64,000 nt of DNA from contig NW_024468539.1 of the NCBI RefSeq assembly GCF_001632365.1, positions 394,811 to 458,810 of the forward strand, in the 5' to 3' direction. The notes beneath the pieces were generated by a model, which searched no databases, was not told the DNA's origin, and was given only the letters and a program-made list of their open reading frames with translations. Both the position numbers and the translations under genes were made by a program. Position 1 is the stretch's first letter; every line of letters begins with the position of its first letter. This DNA comes from Laetiporus sulphureus 93-53. Lineage: Eukaryota; Basidiomycota; Agaricomycetes; Polyporales; Laetiporaceae. Positions 45,302 through 55,348 of this stretch are shown here, one piece after another.

Positions 45302-46397
45302 CGTGAGGATCACAGGCCGACACTGAAGAGCTGTGTGCCGTCAAGAAGAGCGCAGGAGGCGTGAACGCTGAATTGATGACGGAGGATGCAGTGAGTGAAC
45401 GTGGGCTGACAGAATCCCACGACGTGCTCCCTGTGCAAGGGGTATTGCCGACAATCAGAGAGAAGCGCGCACGTAGGTAGAATTTTGGGCAAGTACTTAC
45501 GCTGAGTACATTCAGGACAGAAAGATCCGAGATTTTCTCCTCTTCGCACTTCTCACTTTAGAAAACTGTGATACCGATTAGGTGTAGGATATTTTGATGC
45601 AGACTACGATGCCACCCGAGGCACAGTGTATGCTTTTGAAGCCCTGCCAGTTGAGAGCTGCATGCGCTGTCTTGCGGCTTACATCCGGGTTTTGGATCCT
45701 CATGAATCCCTCTCATGCTGTTCTTGGTGGGAGTAGCATAGCTAGAATTCCGAAGTTCATGAGTGTGAAGTGGTGTCACGTTTCCACGAACGCGACGTGA
45801 CTGACGCGTGACGACACGCGTTCATTACGCGTCTGGGCGTCTGCGAGCGCGTCAGTTAATTTTGTCCGAGTCAAGCAACTTAGCGTTGGGGGATACCAGT
45901 TATGTCTTCTCGTGATTCATTCTTACGCGAATCCAAATGCATTATAAAAGCTCGTGTACATGTCGATGCCAGCACCGATTGTACATCAATATTCGTAGAG
46001 ACGTGATGGCTCGTCAAAGAACGTGTAAATAATGAGGAATAAACAGGGTTGAAAGTGGAACGGTACTCACTGGAGTAGAAACGTAGCGAATATGCTAATC
46101 GTCTTATGAGAAACTAGCATCAACCCGTCAACTGTCATTGTCGAGCCACAACGGTCGCACAAGCGTATCGTAGGGCTCATCGCACGCGTAACGAAAAGAT
46201 CATATGCTAATAGCCCGTTTCAGGTTCCAACACGGTGGTGAGACATCGAAACAATATGCCACATAAAAAAAACATACGACTCGATGCGAGGTGGTTAGCT
46301 GGGGTTTTTGATTGTATTTCCGCAATTTATCTCTGTGCATTTTATACGTATCAGTATTGTTATAAGAGTCGGAGAATTGCATCCTCGAACGTGATGT
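45302..46397. other. Intergenic region with ACGCGT cluster
   Basis: 5' region of BTB2. A 29-bp stretch at 45804-45832 holds three ACGCGT boxes, about 500 bp upstream of the BTB2 start, flanked by GTCACG and CGACGTGA. The rest shows nothing recognisable. Confidence 0.5.
45804..45832. promoter_or_regulatory. Three ACGCGT boxes upstream of BTB2
   Basis: ACGCGT at 45804, 45816 and 45827, overlapping in spacing of 11-12 bases, about one helical turn apart. Confidence 0.45.
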
Positions 46398-47795
46398 TAC
46401 CCAGAACCTCCTCGGGTGTGTTGGTCTTCCCTTGAAAACGAAATCAGACAATCGCCGAAAGCTCCAAAGTTGGAATGGAAGACCAACTGAAGGACTTCAT
46501 AATGGCCTTTCGTATAGTTTGAGTCGAGTCTCGACTGAGCATCGCGAGAGCAAGTCGAACACGCACTTCCGTCAAAACACCGACCATCTTGCCTTTCCGG
46601 CGGATTTCCTTGCTCTTTTCGCTGTCCTCACATGAACTGAAGGAATACTAGCCCGGATGAACACATTCAGTCGTTAGCAACAAACATTGGGATCATGCTT
46701 ACGACATCAGCTGGGCTGCTCTTGATCTGCACATAGTTGAGGGAGACCTCGCTGGACTTGTCACCGTAGACATCGTACTGCATAGAGAGAATCAAGCTTG
46801 CACTCAGTGCGGATTCCAGTAAAAACTGCTTGTAAGTAATCACCGTTCAAGGAAGATTTGCGATTCAACCAGGAAGATCACGGTGCAAACATCAATATCG
46901 AAAGATAGCTTATAACCACATACTAAGCATTGATCCGGAGTGACATGCCTGTCAATGGACGTAAGCTACCGGGTTTACGACAGCTCAGCGTCCGCTGCGC
47001 ACGTCGAATATAGCCTACCACACAGCTTTATCGATAATCATATTACAGTTTTAAGTCATATACCGTCAACAGGGAGCCTGCGGGAAGTGGCTTGACCTGG
47101 TGGTTGTCCAGACTCCACGTAGATAACTGAACAGGACAGAAGCTAGCGTAGTGGCCAACGCACCAAAAGCTCGTGCAAATTCTACAGAAAGGTACATTCC
47201 GTTTAGTAATCACCCAATGGTGCTATGCCGTCATGACGCACGTCATCTAGGATGTAATTGCTGTCGTTGAAATCAGACGGATAAATGACTAACGCTCTCG
47301 TTTTATCAATCAATCACAACATCATCTCACAGAAACGGCACACCTTCGTCTATGCCATCGACTTCATCACCATCCACATCGTTGACCTGGCCACCGTGGC
47401 CTGCGTCTACACGATGCATTGCGTGAATATACGTGAGACAACTGCAGTACGACACGCACACATGAAGACACGGGAGTCCCCAGGCTGCACGTTATGTACT
47501 AGTCTTTGCATTTCCTGTTCAAGCTCTTGGCCGCCTTCTGAGGTTGCTTTTGGGACAGTTTTACTATTAAATTATCGGCATCGTCCACGAGCATTGTGAT
47601 ATCTCCGACATCGAAATTCCACTCGTCTGTTGGAATGTCAGCTACATATCCAGTTAGGACAAGGATAGAATGCACCAATCAACCACCGCGCAAACCTAAG
47701 AACAAATGCTTCAGGTCAGATAGACAAGCGGCAGTTATGCGGCGTGACTTCACCAGAAGCGCTTTCCTAGTCCCATTTACCGTGAATGGAGGGTG
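46398..47795 (-). CDS. Metacaspase-like protein (C14), possibly decaying
   Basis: Small exons, when joined, give a caspase-like p20 core in frame: RKALL (near 47750), GDITMLVDDADNLI, EMQRLVHNVQPGDSRVFM, CHGGQVNDVDGDEVDGIDE with the catalytic His at 47396-47398, VIYPSDFNDSNYILDD, NLHELLVKPLPAGSLLT, AIFD, ACHSGSML with the catalytic Cys at 46943-46945, then YDVYGDKSSEVSLNYVQIKSSPADV and SFSSCEDSEKS. This order is that of fungal type I metacaspases (self-processing Arg/Lys-specific cysteine proteases). The usual YSGHGGQ is one residue shorter here, the stretch after DDADN lacks about 15 residues, the domain start RKALL is not joined to a Met, and the part between the Cys exon and QYDVYGD seems to need a frame change. 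Both catalytic residues are kept. It may be a divergent gene or an early pseudogene; the end at 46398 is one of several possibilities. Confidence 0.5.
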
Positions 47796-48094
47796 TTAAT
47801 CTTCCTCAGAGAAGGGATCACTATTTGGGCTGGGGATGCATTCGATAGTCTGCCCGGGTTCCGGCCCAATGTAGACCATCGTCGCTCCCCTGTCAGAACC
47901 CGTGCATCCACCTGAGTGATTGTTACATTAGAAGATGCGTACGCAGAAGTATGACAAGCTCAACTTATGAACAGCACGATGACCGCGAACGTTATCATTA
48001 CAATGACATTCTTGATGTTGTTTCGACTTGAAAGAGTGGAACGGGCAGCTTGACGGAAAGGCTGACCAGAGCCTTGTGGGTTAAAATGTGCCAT
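47796..48094 (-). CDS. Small TM protein, or N-terminus of the metacaspase
   Basis: Exon 1 (48094-47965) starts MAHFNPQGSGQPFRQAARST and has a hydrophobic segment NVIVMITFAVIVLF; a 53-nt intron leads to exon 2 (47911-47796), GCTGSDRGATMVYIGPEPGQ, ending SEED and TAA at 47796-47798. The same frame continues after TAA as PPFTVNGTRKALL, the metacaspase domain start. So this is either a separate protein of about 80 residues or the membrane anchor of a metacaspase split by a nonsense codon. Confidence 0.35.
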
Positions 48095-49557
48095 CGAAAC
48101 CTGTCGCTTAAAACGAAAAACGAGAGAGGGAAGAGATAAGATACGACGCACTGTCACTCGGGTACCTCCGCTTTATATGTTGGTGAAAAGCCTCCGTCGT
48201 CCATGGCTTGTTTGGACGTAGCCAGGGACGCCGGTGGCGTTACATGTTCGAGGGTAGAAATCAGAAACTTTCCCTCTCCAAGAATTGGGTCAACACTGCC
48301 GTTTGGATGGACTGAATGGACTTATGCAGTTGCACTAGTCGCGATATGGAATAGAGGTACAGGATAGGAAAGCATTTGGCCCGTCCGAGTAAGTGCTCTT
48401 GCCAATGACAAATGACCTTGAATGTGTGGCAGTCGGTAGGACCATGGACCGGTGACGTTATGTGGGTCAATGGGAACACAAGTGCTCTGGTGGATGTAAC
48501 GAGGCATCGCATTAGGGAGCACGCCGAGATCGAAAGCTTGTCCATCGCTGTAAATAGTGAGCATCATACGTTCCTCACGTCGTCAGGAGCTCGCGTCTTG
48601 AACTCTTCCGCCCAGTCGAGATTTTAGAGAACATGGGGATGCACATTGGCGGATATTTGAGCTATGACGATATCACATTGTCTTGGATATGTTGTGGATA
48701 AGTGAAGCAATGCCTCAAGTTGGCAAAAATGGCCGTATTGTGCTTCGAAACACTCCGGTCCGTCCGGACTTCCTCGATAACGTTGAACCACATGGGCGAT
48801 GCCATGAGGCGCGCGCCGTAGAGGGAACTGTACAGACTAAAACCCTAAATGCGATCGCTGTTTGCCGCGAACAGATTTACCAGGTCATATCGGTGGTGTG
48901 CCGTACGAAAGGTGCCGAATCTTGATCAAACTCAGTAACACCGCATCGGTATGAGGTTCTTCACATCCAAATCTACTTGGCATAATGTCATTGCAGCACA
49001 GCTCCCAAATGAGCCAGATTCTAAACGTGGATGTAATGTCACTCACGCAGCGAAGCTCAGCACAGACTTGATGGACATTGGACCCGCGTTGTGAACGTGA
49101 GCGCCATGATACGTCCGTAGCCGGAGCATCGTATCGTGATCACGCATATACGCAGATGCAGAAATAATGAACAGCTGGCCTCATGAACTTGGCCTGATTG
49201 TTGCATATCGTCCGTCCAGAACCAATAAGATGCTTAGAGTGAGCAAAGAGCTCGTGCACAAGTTGCTGAAAGGAGAACACAGTGTGATTAGTTTTCACGG
49301 ACTTGTTTTTGAGCACAATCTGTCAAATATAAGAACGTCCAATGTTGCGAGTGCCGCATCAACAACGTTGACGCCGCGTCTATTTCAAAACGGTGCCACC
49401 AACGTAACGTGACCGTCGCGTGATGAGACGCGTCTGTCACGCGTCTGTCACGCATTCGCTGCCAACGACGATTCTTCTTTGTCACAGCTGTTGCTCCCTG
49501 CCACGAATTACACTTATAAATCCCGGTCTTCCGATTAGTTTACAAATGGTCAGAAAT
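48095..49557. other. Long intergenic region
   Basis: No supported gene; open frames at 48261-48627 overlap on both strands. Two ACGCGT boxes at 49428 and 49439 lie just beyond the 3' end of BTB3. Confidence 0.4.
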
Positions 49558-51327
49558 CTAGATTCTCGGCAAGATATCGTGAATGACGACGGATCGCTCC
49601 CAAAAATCAACATCAGCAGCGTGAGTGATCTCGTGTATTATACAGTTAGACGTCAAGTTAAATGGTACAGTGACGTGCGGCAATCGATTCTTGACTGAAA
49701 ATTCTGTTCGCGGGTTTGATAGACTATTCCATAGTGATAGCGCGCACGAAATGCTATAGCTTGATTGGCGACTGAATCGCAGCACATGCTCAGCAATAAT
49801 CAATGTAAATTGAAATCGAGGACGGACAGTTTCAAGAGATTCTTCTACTATTCTGGCAAACTCTTCACAGCCCTCAACTATTTCGCCCAAAGAAGGATTG
49901 ATCCATTGAAACTCGTACAGAACAGTCTGCAGGAGTGTTGTGATCCTCGACCAAGCACCGTTCAAACCTCTCCGGGACCGTCCTTCCTTCTGAGACATAC
50001 CCTTCCTGCACATAGCCCAGACTGCATGTAGTCTGCGCTCCAGTCCAGGGGAATGCTCCGATTCTTGATCGTTCCAGAAAGCCGATTCCTGCAGTCCGTC
50101 TCCTGTGCCGGGCACCGGTATGTACCCAAAGGCCTTACGAGCAGAACGGGAGATGAGTTTACGCCACTTTTGACGGTATTCAAGGTAGTGTCGATATACT
50201 GAAGCTGAGACAGCCTCCATCTCGGGAACATAGGTGTCAACAGGGGAGAGTGCAGCATGTTGTGCGGCAAGCTCGGCTTCCTCGGCCCACCCGTGTCTCA
50301 TTGCGAGGAAATAAGACTGTAGAGGATGCGATTCGACATGTCCTAACCACCTCCTCTTCAAGTCATCGATGGACCACTCCATGTCGTATTCGGCGGCGAG
50401 CTTAAGCGTGTCCGTGAGTGTTTCCCAGTCATCGATTTTGGGGCATGTCATCGGATAACATAGTTGCAACAAGCGCAGCAGCGTTTGTCCATCCAACGTC
50501 AGCGAAACGACACGAAAACCATCACTGGATGTATTCCTCTGATTCGCCTTGTCAAGCTCCTCCGCAAGCTTTGGTGAGGCAAGCACAATGATAGCTTTGT
50601 TCGCGTAGAAGTCGAGTCCGTCGGAGGATTGCAGAACGATATCTGAAGACAAGGTCGAAAAACAGTCGAAAGGAGCTGGCACGGTGAGGAGCTCATGGGG
50701 ATCCTCGCTTGTTGCTAGTTCTCTAATGGCGGCTGTCGCGTTCGAAGGATGGCAGAAAGTGAACGAGGTAGATAAAGCGCGTCCGGATCGGTGTGCGCTG
50801 ATGAACTGCAATGCGCGGAAATAGCAGCCTGCGCCGATGTCGTCCATTCCTTCGGTGTAGTCAGCCAATGCATACTGCGAACTCTCCGCCCACTCCTCTG
50901 CGGCCTGCATCGCTTCCTGTTCCATCTGCAGTTCACCGCAACACGCGATAGCGTATAATCCCAAAGGGTCCGCGAAAGCGGATAGCGAACTCTTGAGTTT
51001 TGTCGCAATGGTATCCATTTGATACTTTGTGGCGGCTTTCAGTACCGAGCCGACAGCTACTATGTCCTTGAAAATCGGATCCTTGGCGTTTGGATATATC
51101 AGGCGAAGGAGACAATTCAGAGTCTCGCTGGTCTCCGTTATGTCTACAATGGGGAGCTTTTGGTCCCGACAAGCAGTTCCCGGATGCGATAAAGAGAACA
51201 TATCCTCAAAGACCGTCGAAGCTAGACCCAAGATGACGGTGTGGACGTAGAAGTCCACGCCGTCCGCAGAGCGCAAGATGATATCGGCGCTCGGTTTGTC
51301 GAACGGAGCCTCAGCTTTTCTGGTCAT
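49558..51327 (-). CDS. Tandem-BTB/POZ protein, paralogue 3
   Basis: Start MTRKAEAPFDKPSADIILRS at 51327; open to 49558 (589 residues). BTB half 1: ADIILRSADGVDFYVHTVILGLASTVFEDM, LNCLLRLIYPNA, VLKAATKYQMDTIATKLK; half 2: LSSDIVLQSSDGLDFYANKAIIVLASPKLAEEL, LLRLLQLCYPM; then FLAMRHGWAEEAELAAQHAALSPVDTYVPEMEAVSASVYRHYLEYRQKWRKLI. The paralogues end soon after the RIVEESLE helix (near 49850), so the last 90 or so residues (from RPRFQFTLI) may be untranslated read-through or an intron with a further exon. The opposite neighbour region carries ACGCGT boxes. Confidence 0.83.
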   Translation of the reverse strand: MTRKAEAPFDKPSADIILRSADGVDFYVHTVILGLASTVFEDMFSLSHPGTACRDQKLPIVDITETSETLNCLLRLIYPNAKDPIFKDIVAVGSVLKAATKYQMDTIATKLKSSLSAFADPLGLYAIACCGELQMEQEAMQAAEEWAESSQYALADYTEGMDDIGAGCYFRALQFISAHRSGRALSTSFTFCHPSNATAAIRELATSEDPHELLTVPAPFDCFSTLSSDIVLQSSDGLDFYANKAIIVLASPKLAEELDKANQRNTSSDGFRVVSLTLDGQTLLRLLQLCYPMTCPKIDDWETLTDTLKLAAEYDMEWSIDDLKRRWLGHVESHPLQSYFLAMRHGWAEEAELAAQHAALSPVDTYVPEMEAVSASVYRHYLEYRQKWRKLISRSARKAFGYIPVPGTGDGLQESAFWNDQESEHSPGLERRLHAVWAMCRKGMSQKEGRSRRGLNGAWSRITTLLQTVLYEFQWINPSLGEIVEGCEEFARIVEESLETVRPRFQFTLIIAEHVLRFSRQSSYSISCALSLWNSLSNPRTEFSVKNRLPHVTVPFNLTSNCIIHEITHAADVDFWERSVVIHDILPRI

Positions 51328-52056
51328 CGAACACGGCGAGTTTTCCGAATGCCAGAGGGTTGGAGTTGCAGTAAGAAACAATTGGTGTGGGAAGAAGCAG
51401 CGCCATCGAGAAGCCCATCTCGGTCATTGCAGAAGAAGGCATATCGTTTACTGCTTCAAGTTGAAAGCTAGCAAGCGCCAGAGATTTGATGCTCGTCAAC
51501 ATTACCAGTAGCGAACAGGCCTAATTGGACCAGCTTCAGTGTGGCTTGTTTCGGGGAACAGGCTACTCATCTCAACCTTGGCAGGATAAAAAGGGCACTA
51601 TTGATTCGAAAATGGCACCTCCAAAGCAGACACATACAGGTAGCACCGAAAGCGAACATTCAAGTTGATCATGCAGAGGAGCAAGGACTCAGGCACACCT
51701 TGAACCTAAGTATGAAGTTCGCGGCCACTGAACCTGTTACCATATGGGCCACATAGCACTCGTCCGGGTCTTTAAGATCCGAGTGGCCAACCAACCGTGT
51801 GTAAATCACGACGGAGAACGTCGCTGGCCACACGTCCAACACGTGTTGCTGTTTCTTGATCGCTGTGTGAAAACGGCCACGTACAAAGGCCCAACTCTCG
51901 GCGGGCGAGACAACCGCGCCAGATAGTGGTCGTCTCTACACAGGCATATGAAGGTTGGCATCTTGGCACATTGTCAACGCTCCGTCCTGTCTGCTTGGAT
52001 AATTACCCTCAACTACTTTTCAAGACTGTAGATTATTCCTCTGCTCACCAACTCCG
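51328..52056. other. 5' region of first tandem orphan gene
   Basis: Contains a promoter block (51781-51960) that reappears before the second orphan: GATCGCTGTGTGAAAA then GGCCAC at 51858, and CACGTG near 51839. The block lies 199 bp before the start codon, against 198 bp in the second copy. Confidence 0.6.
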
Positions 52057-52700
52057 ATGGCACTGCAATTTCGCTTCATCTACACTCACGCCACTGAAGA
52101 CGCCTTCACAAACCCGTATCCAGGTCCAATTCCCAGTCGCGGCCCGGTTCGATCGACTGTTACCCACTCCCACACGCACCAGGCGAACAACAAGCAAGAG
52201 CCAGCGAGAGAGCAAGCTGCTGCCAGGCCGTCTGCAACCGTGTCAACGAAATTTACGATTGAGAAGAAGCCAGCGAATAGTACTTCATCGGTGATCGAGC
52301 AAGAATCACCCATGGGCGTGACTGATGAGAGAGACGAGGATGATTACGCGGTACGTAGTATATGTTTCACCAGCGACTGGGCCGCATTCACATATCTTAC
52401 TTGGATCAGATGGAGGACTCCGAAGGACTTTCTCACGAAGAGATACTAGACACGATGTTCAGCCTTTCCGCGGAAAACGTAGAGTCGCAAACTGGACCTT
52501 GCGTTTCGACAACGATTGTTCACGCACCTTACGCATTTGGGGCACCTTCGAAAGCTGCCATTCGCCGAGGAGTGGAGAAAATTATGGCACCACAAGAGAG
52601 GCAATTTCTCGTGCTCGCGCAGACGACAGAAACCTACGAGCAGGCGGCTCGTGGCATCAATATAAAACAATGCATGCAAAACCGGTGGAGGACGTATTGA
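52057..52700 (+). CDS. Orphan tandem paralogue 1
   Basis: Two exons, 52057-52350 and 52410-52700, joined by a 59-nt intron; 194 residues. Exon 1 (MALQFRFIYTHATEDAFTNP) is Ser/Thr/Pro/Gln-rich and ends in an acidic stretch (ERDEDDYA). Exon 2 starts MEDSEGLSHEEILDTMFSLSAENVESQ and ends NRWRTY. It pairs with the gene at 53412 by exon plan, by the N-terminal pattern QFxF, and by the block before EILDTMFSL. No domain recognised. Confidence 0.6.
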
Positions 52701-53411
52701 AGGATCGATCTGTACGGCAGTTTGTTAGAACTATTGACGATGCAATTCGAGAAGGGAACCCTGTAGACTTGCCTTACTAAACTAGTAATTTGAACATGAT
52801 GCTGTTTGTACCTCTCCCGCCTTACCACTTGTACACCTCCACAATATTCTAGCTATAGAAAAACATATTAAGCAGAACTGCACATAAACAGCCTGCGTTC
52901 AGCATCAACAAGCATCGATTTCAATTCGAGGTGCGAGAGCGAGAATAGCAACAATAACGGTTCCATTCCTTTTTCGCAATTTTGCAGTAGCCGGCCCAGC
53001 CGAGGCAAGCATTGTCGGAACAAGGAATGTGAATTCCGGCCTATGCGAATGAGAATTCTAGAAACCGGGCCAAAGCGTTATCGAACGAAAACGTTGCATT
53101 TGTGGCCGTTGCCACAGGTGCCGTTTCAAAGTCCGAGTGGCAAATAATAAAGCATGGACCGCGATGGACAATGGCGTTGGGCCACAGGTCCGAAACACGT
53201 GTTCTTTTGCTTTGATCGCTGTGTGAAAATGGCCACATCCTAACACGTTCAAAGACCACACGCTCAGCATGGCAAAACTGGGGCTCCTTCGACACCGGTA
53301 TATAAACGCTGGCATCTCCGCAGGTTTGCAACGCCACATCCTACCTGCTTCGTCTCCCACTGCCAACCACACACGTGAAGTATTGCTGTTGCTCTGGTCA
53401 CTTGTTGCTCG
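52701..53411. other. 5' region of second tandem orphan gene
   Basis: Holds the duplicated promoter block: GATCGCTGTGTGAAAATGG at 53214 and CACGTG near 53196. A 136-codon frame on the other strand at 53058-53468 is judged a shadow. Confidence 0.5.
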
Positions 53412-53965
53412 ATGGAACCGCAATTTAGCTTCCACCAGCCTTGCACCACTTTCAAAGATCCATCTCAAAGTCTGAGTTCAAACCTCTATCCAGTTCAGCC
53501 GACTCCCGACAACATTCACGCAGAGAAGGCAGCTGACAAGCATGAGCTAAAACGAGAGAAAACTGCGCTCAGACCGTCGTCAATCACGCCAGACACCCGT
53601 GAGACCGAAATCAAGGCAGAGGACAGCGCTCCATCTGTCGTTAAACGAGAATTTCGAATGGAGGAGACTGACGACAGACAAGATGATAGCAAAAGGGTGC
53701 GTCATCGCAGAAGGCCTCCACTCACCGACATCTGAATTCTGCATTCGTACAGGTTTCATTGGATCAGATTGAAGCTCCTGGGCTAGAAGGCGTCACTCTT
53801 CAAGATATTCTGGATATGATGCTGGAACTTCCTGCGGACGTTACAGCGTTGTGGTTGCAAAATGGAACCAGCGATGGGACGGTCGGTGCTCAAACGAGCA
53901 ATGCGTCTGAAGCGCCTTTGGAGGCTGATGAGCGGCAAATAAAGGAGGAAGCGGTAATGCCGTAG
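53412..53965 (+). CDS. Orphan tandem paralogue 2, rich in SUMO motifs
   Basis: Two exons, 53412-53696 and 53753-53965, 165 residues. Exon 1 starts MEPQFSFHQPCTTFKDPS; exon 2 starts VSLDQIEAPGLEGVTLQDILDMMLELPADV, matching the EILDTMFSL block of the neighbour. Four psi-K-x-E sites are seen (LKRE, IKAE, VKRE, IKEE), the SUMO acceptor consensus, three of them in the disordered acidic exon 1. The QDILDMMLEL helix might be a short interaction motif. No enzyme or DNA-binding fold visible. A nuclear regulatory role is only a guess. Confidence 0.6.
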
Positions 53966-55258
53966 CGAGGATGTCCCGATTCTGGCGCAATGGTCCAGCC
54001 ATTCGAGCAGATGGCCCACTAAAATGAATGAGAGAGGTTTAGAGGAAGTAACTGTATTGAACTGAGTCGGAATTACCGGTGATTAATGCGAAACTGGATG
54101 TTCTTGGAATTATCTCTGCGCGGCAATGATTTAGGTAGAACGCATTTGAGTAACATCTGAATAACGTATGACCATGCGCTCTGAGCCAGGGATCATCCTT
54201 TTGAGAGCCTTGGCATAGGCTTCGTCATATCTTCTGTCGGCCAGTCGAGGATGTGAAGGATAGATGCGCTTGCTGAGAATGGACACACACTCTCGCCTCC
54301 ACATCAGCGCAAGGCGAAAAGGTTCCTCCCTTCTCCAGGGTCGGTTCGGAGCGACAACACCGATTGACCATGCATGTCTCTGCTGATACTTCCATCAAGC
54401 AAAAAGGACCCAGCGAAGTCTTCTTGGTTGAGTCATCGCCTATGATACTAGAACATTATGAAATCAACGCACGAGCTAGCTAGCCTTAGTCACTTTCAAA
54501 CTCATTGCAAATCCGTCAGGCCGTGCACGCTATGTCATGACTGAGTAACACCCAACTTAAAAAGGCAGTCAAAATTCCAAAACTCACCCGAGATTGAAGT
54601 TCGAAGGGCACGCAGCCCTGCAGACGGACTTTGAGGATATAGGGCGAAGTGCACCGAGAAGTTAGTATATGATTACAACTGTCTCCGGGCGATGCTTGGC
54701 ACGTTTGCAGGGTTAGCCCGGCACGTAGCGCGGCCATTGTACCTCGCTAGTCAATAGAGGAACGAAGACCAGCATCGGTTTGGAGGACGACAGGCGGGGC
54801 TTTGACGGCGAGGGAAGGGCCTTCCAATGAATTCCTCGATACTATGACAGATCCAACCGACCTTAGTATATGTATACGCCGCAGACTCAGACCCAGCTTC
54901 TAAAGGCGTATATACTGCGCCTGAAAGGATTTTGGAGCTACCATTTGCAAGAACGAGTGGATACGGAGTTTCTGCGAGAATCCTCGGACGTGAGATCCGG
55001 TGAAATTTATGACAAAGAAGAGAAATGCAGAGTGGCTTCCAAGACGTGTGATGACATTCGAGCACTCTGCGGCTGCCAGCAATGAACTTCTGACCCTGAG
55101 AAGGATAATTCATGAAATTGCTATATGCCCATAGCTAGCTAGTGATCGGATATGTAGACATTCACGGAAAACATTTCGCTAAGCAAGCATCCAGGGATGA
55201 GTTGGAGCAATCAATGTTTCAAAGAGCTTAGATAATTATTTGTAGCCAAAACGTTGCT
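53966..55258. other. Intergenic region between orphan gene and tRNA
   Basis: No gene supported. The 120-codon frame at 54751-55113 (minus) overlaps frames on the other strand and has no domain. Confidence 0.4.
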
Positions 55259-55348
55259 GCCCGCTTAGCTCAGTAGTAGAGCGCGCCACTCGTAATACTT
55301 TATTTGGAAGTTATGGTGAGGTCGGTTGTTCGATCCAGCCAGTGGGCA
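55259..55348 (+). tRNA. tRNA-Thr(CGT) with intron
   Basis: Acceptor stem GCCCGCT pairs with AGTGGGC before discriminator A (one G-U pair). The D arm is GCTC/GAGC, the anticodon stem CGCCA/TGGTG, loop CTCGTAA with anticodon CGT at 55291-55293 (reads ACG, Thr), the T stem GGTTG/CAGCC with loop TTCGATC. An 18-nt intron (55295-55312) sits between positions 37 and 38, the normal place for nuclear tRNA introns. Confidence 0.93.

Noticed and set aside
49558..49830. C-terminal extension of BTB paralogue 3 as a new domain
   Set aside because: The other two paralogues stop near this point; the extension has no recognisable fold and may be read-through or intron.
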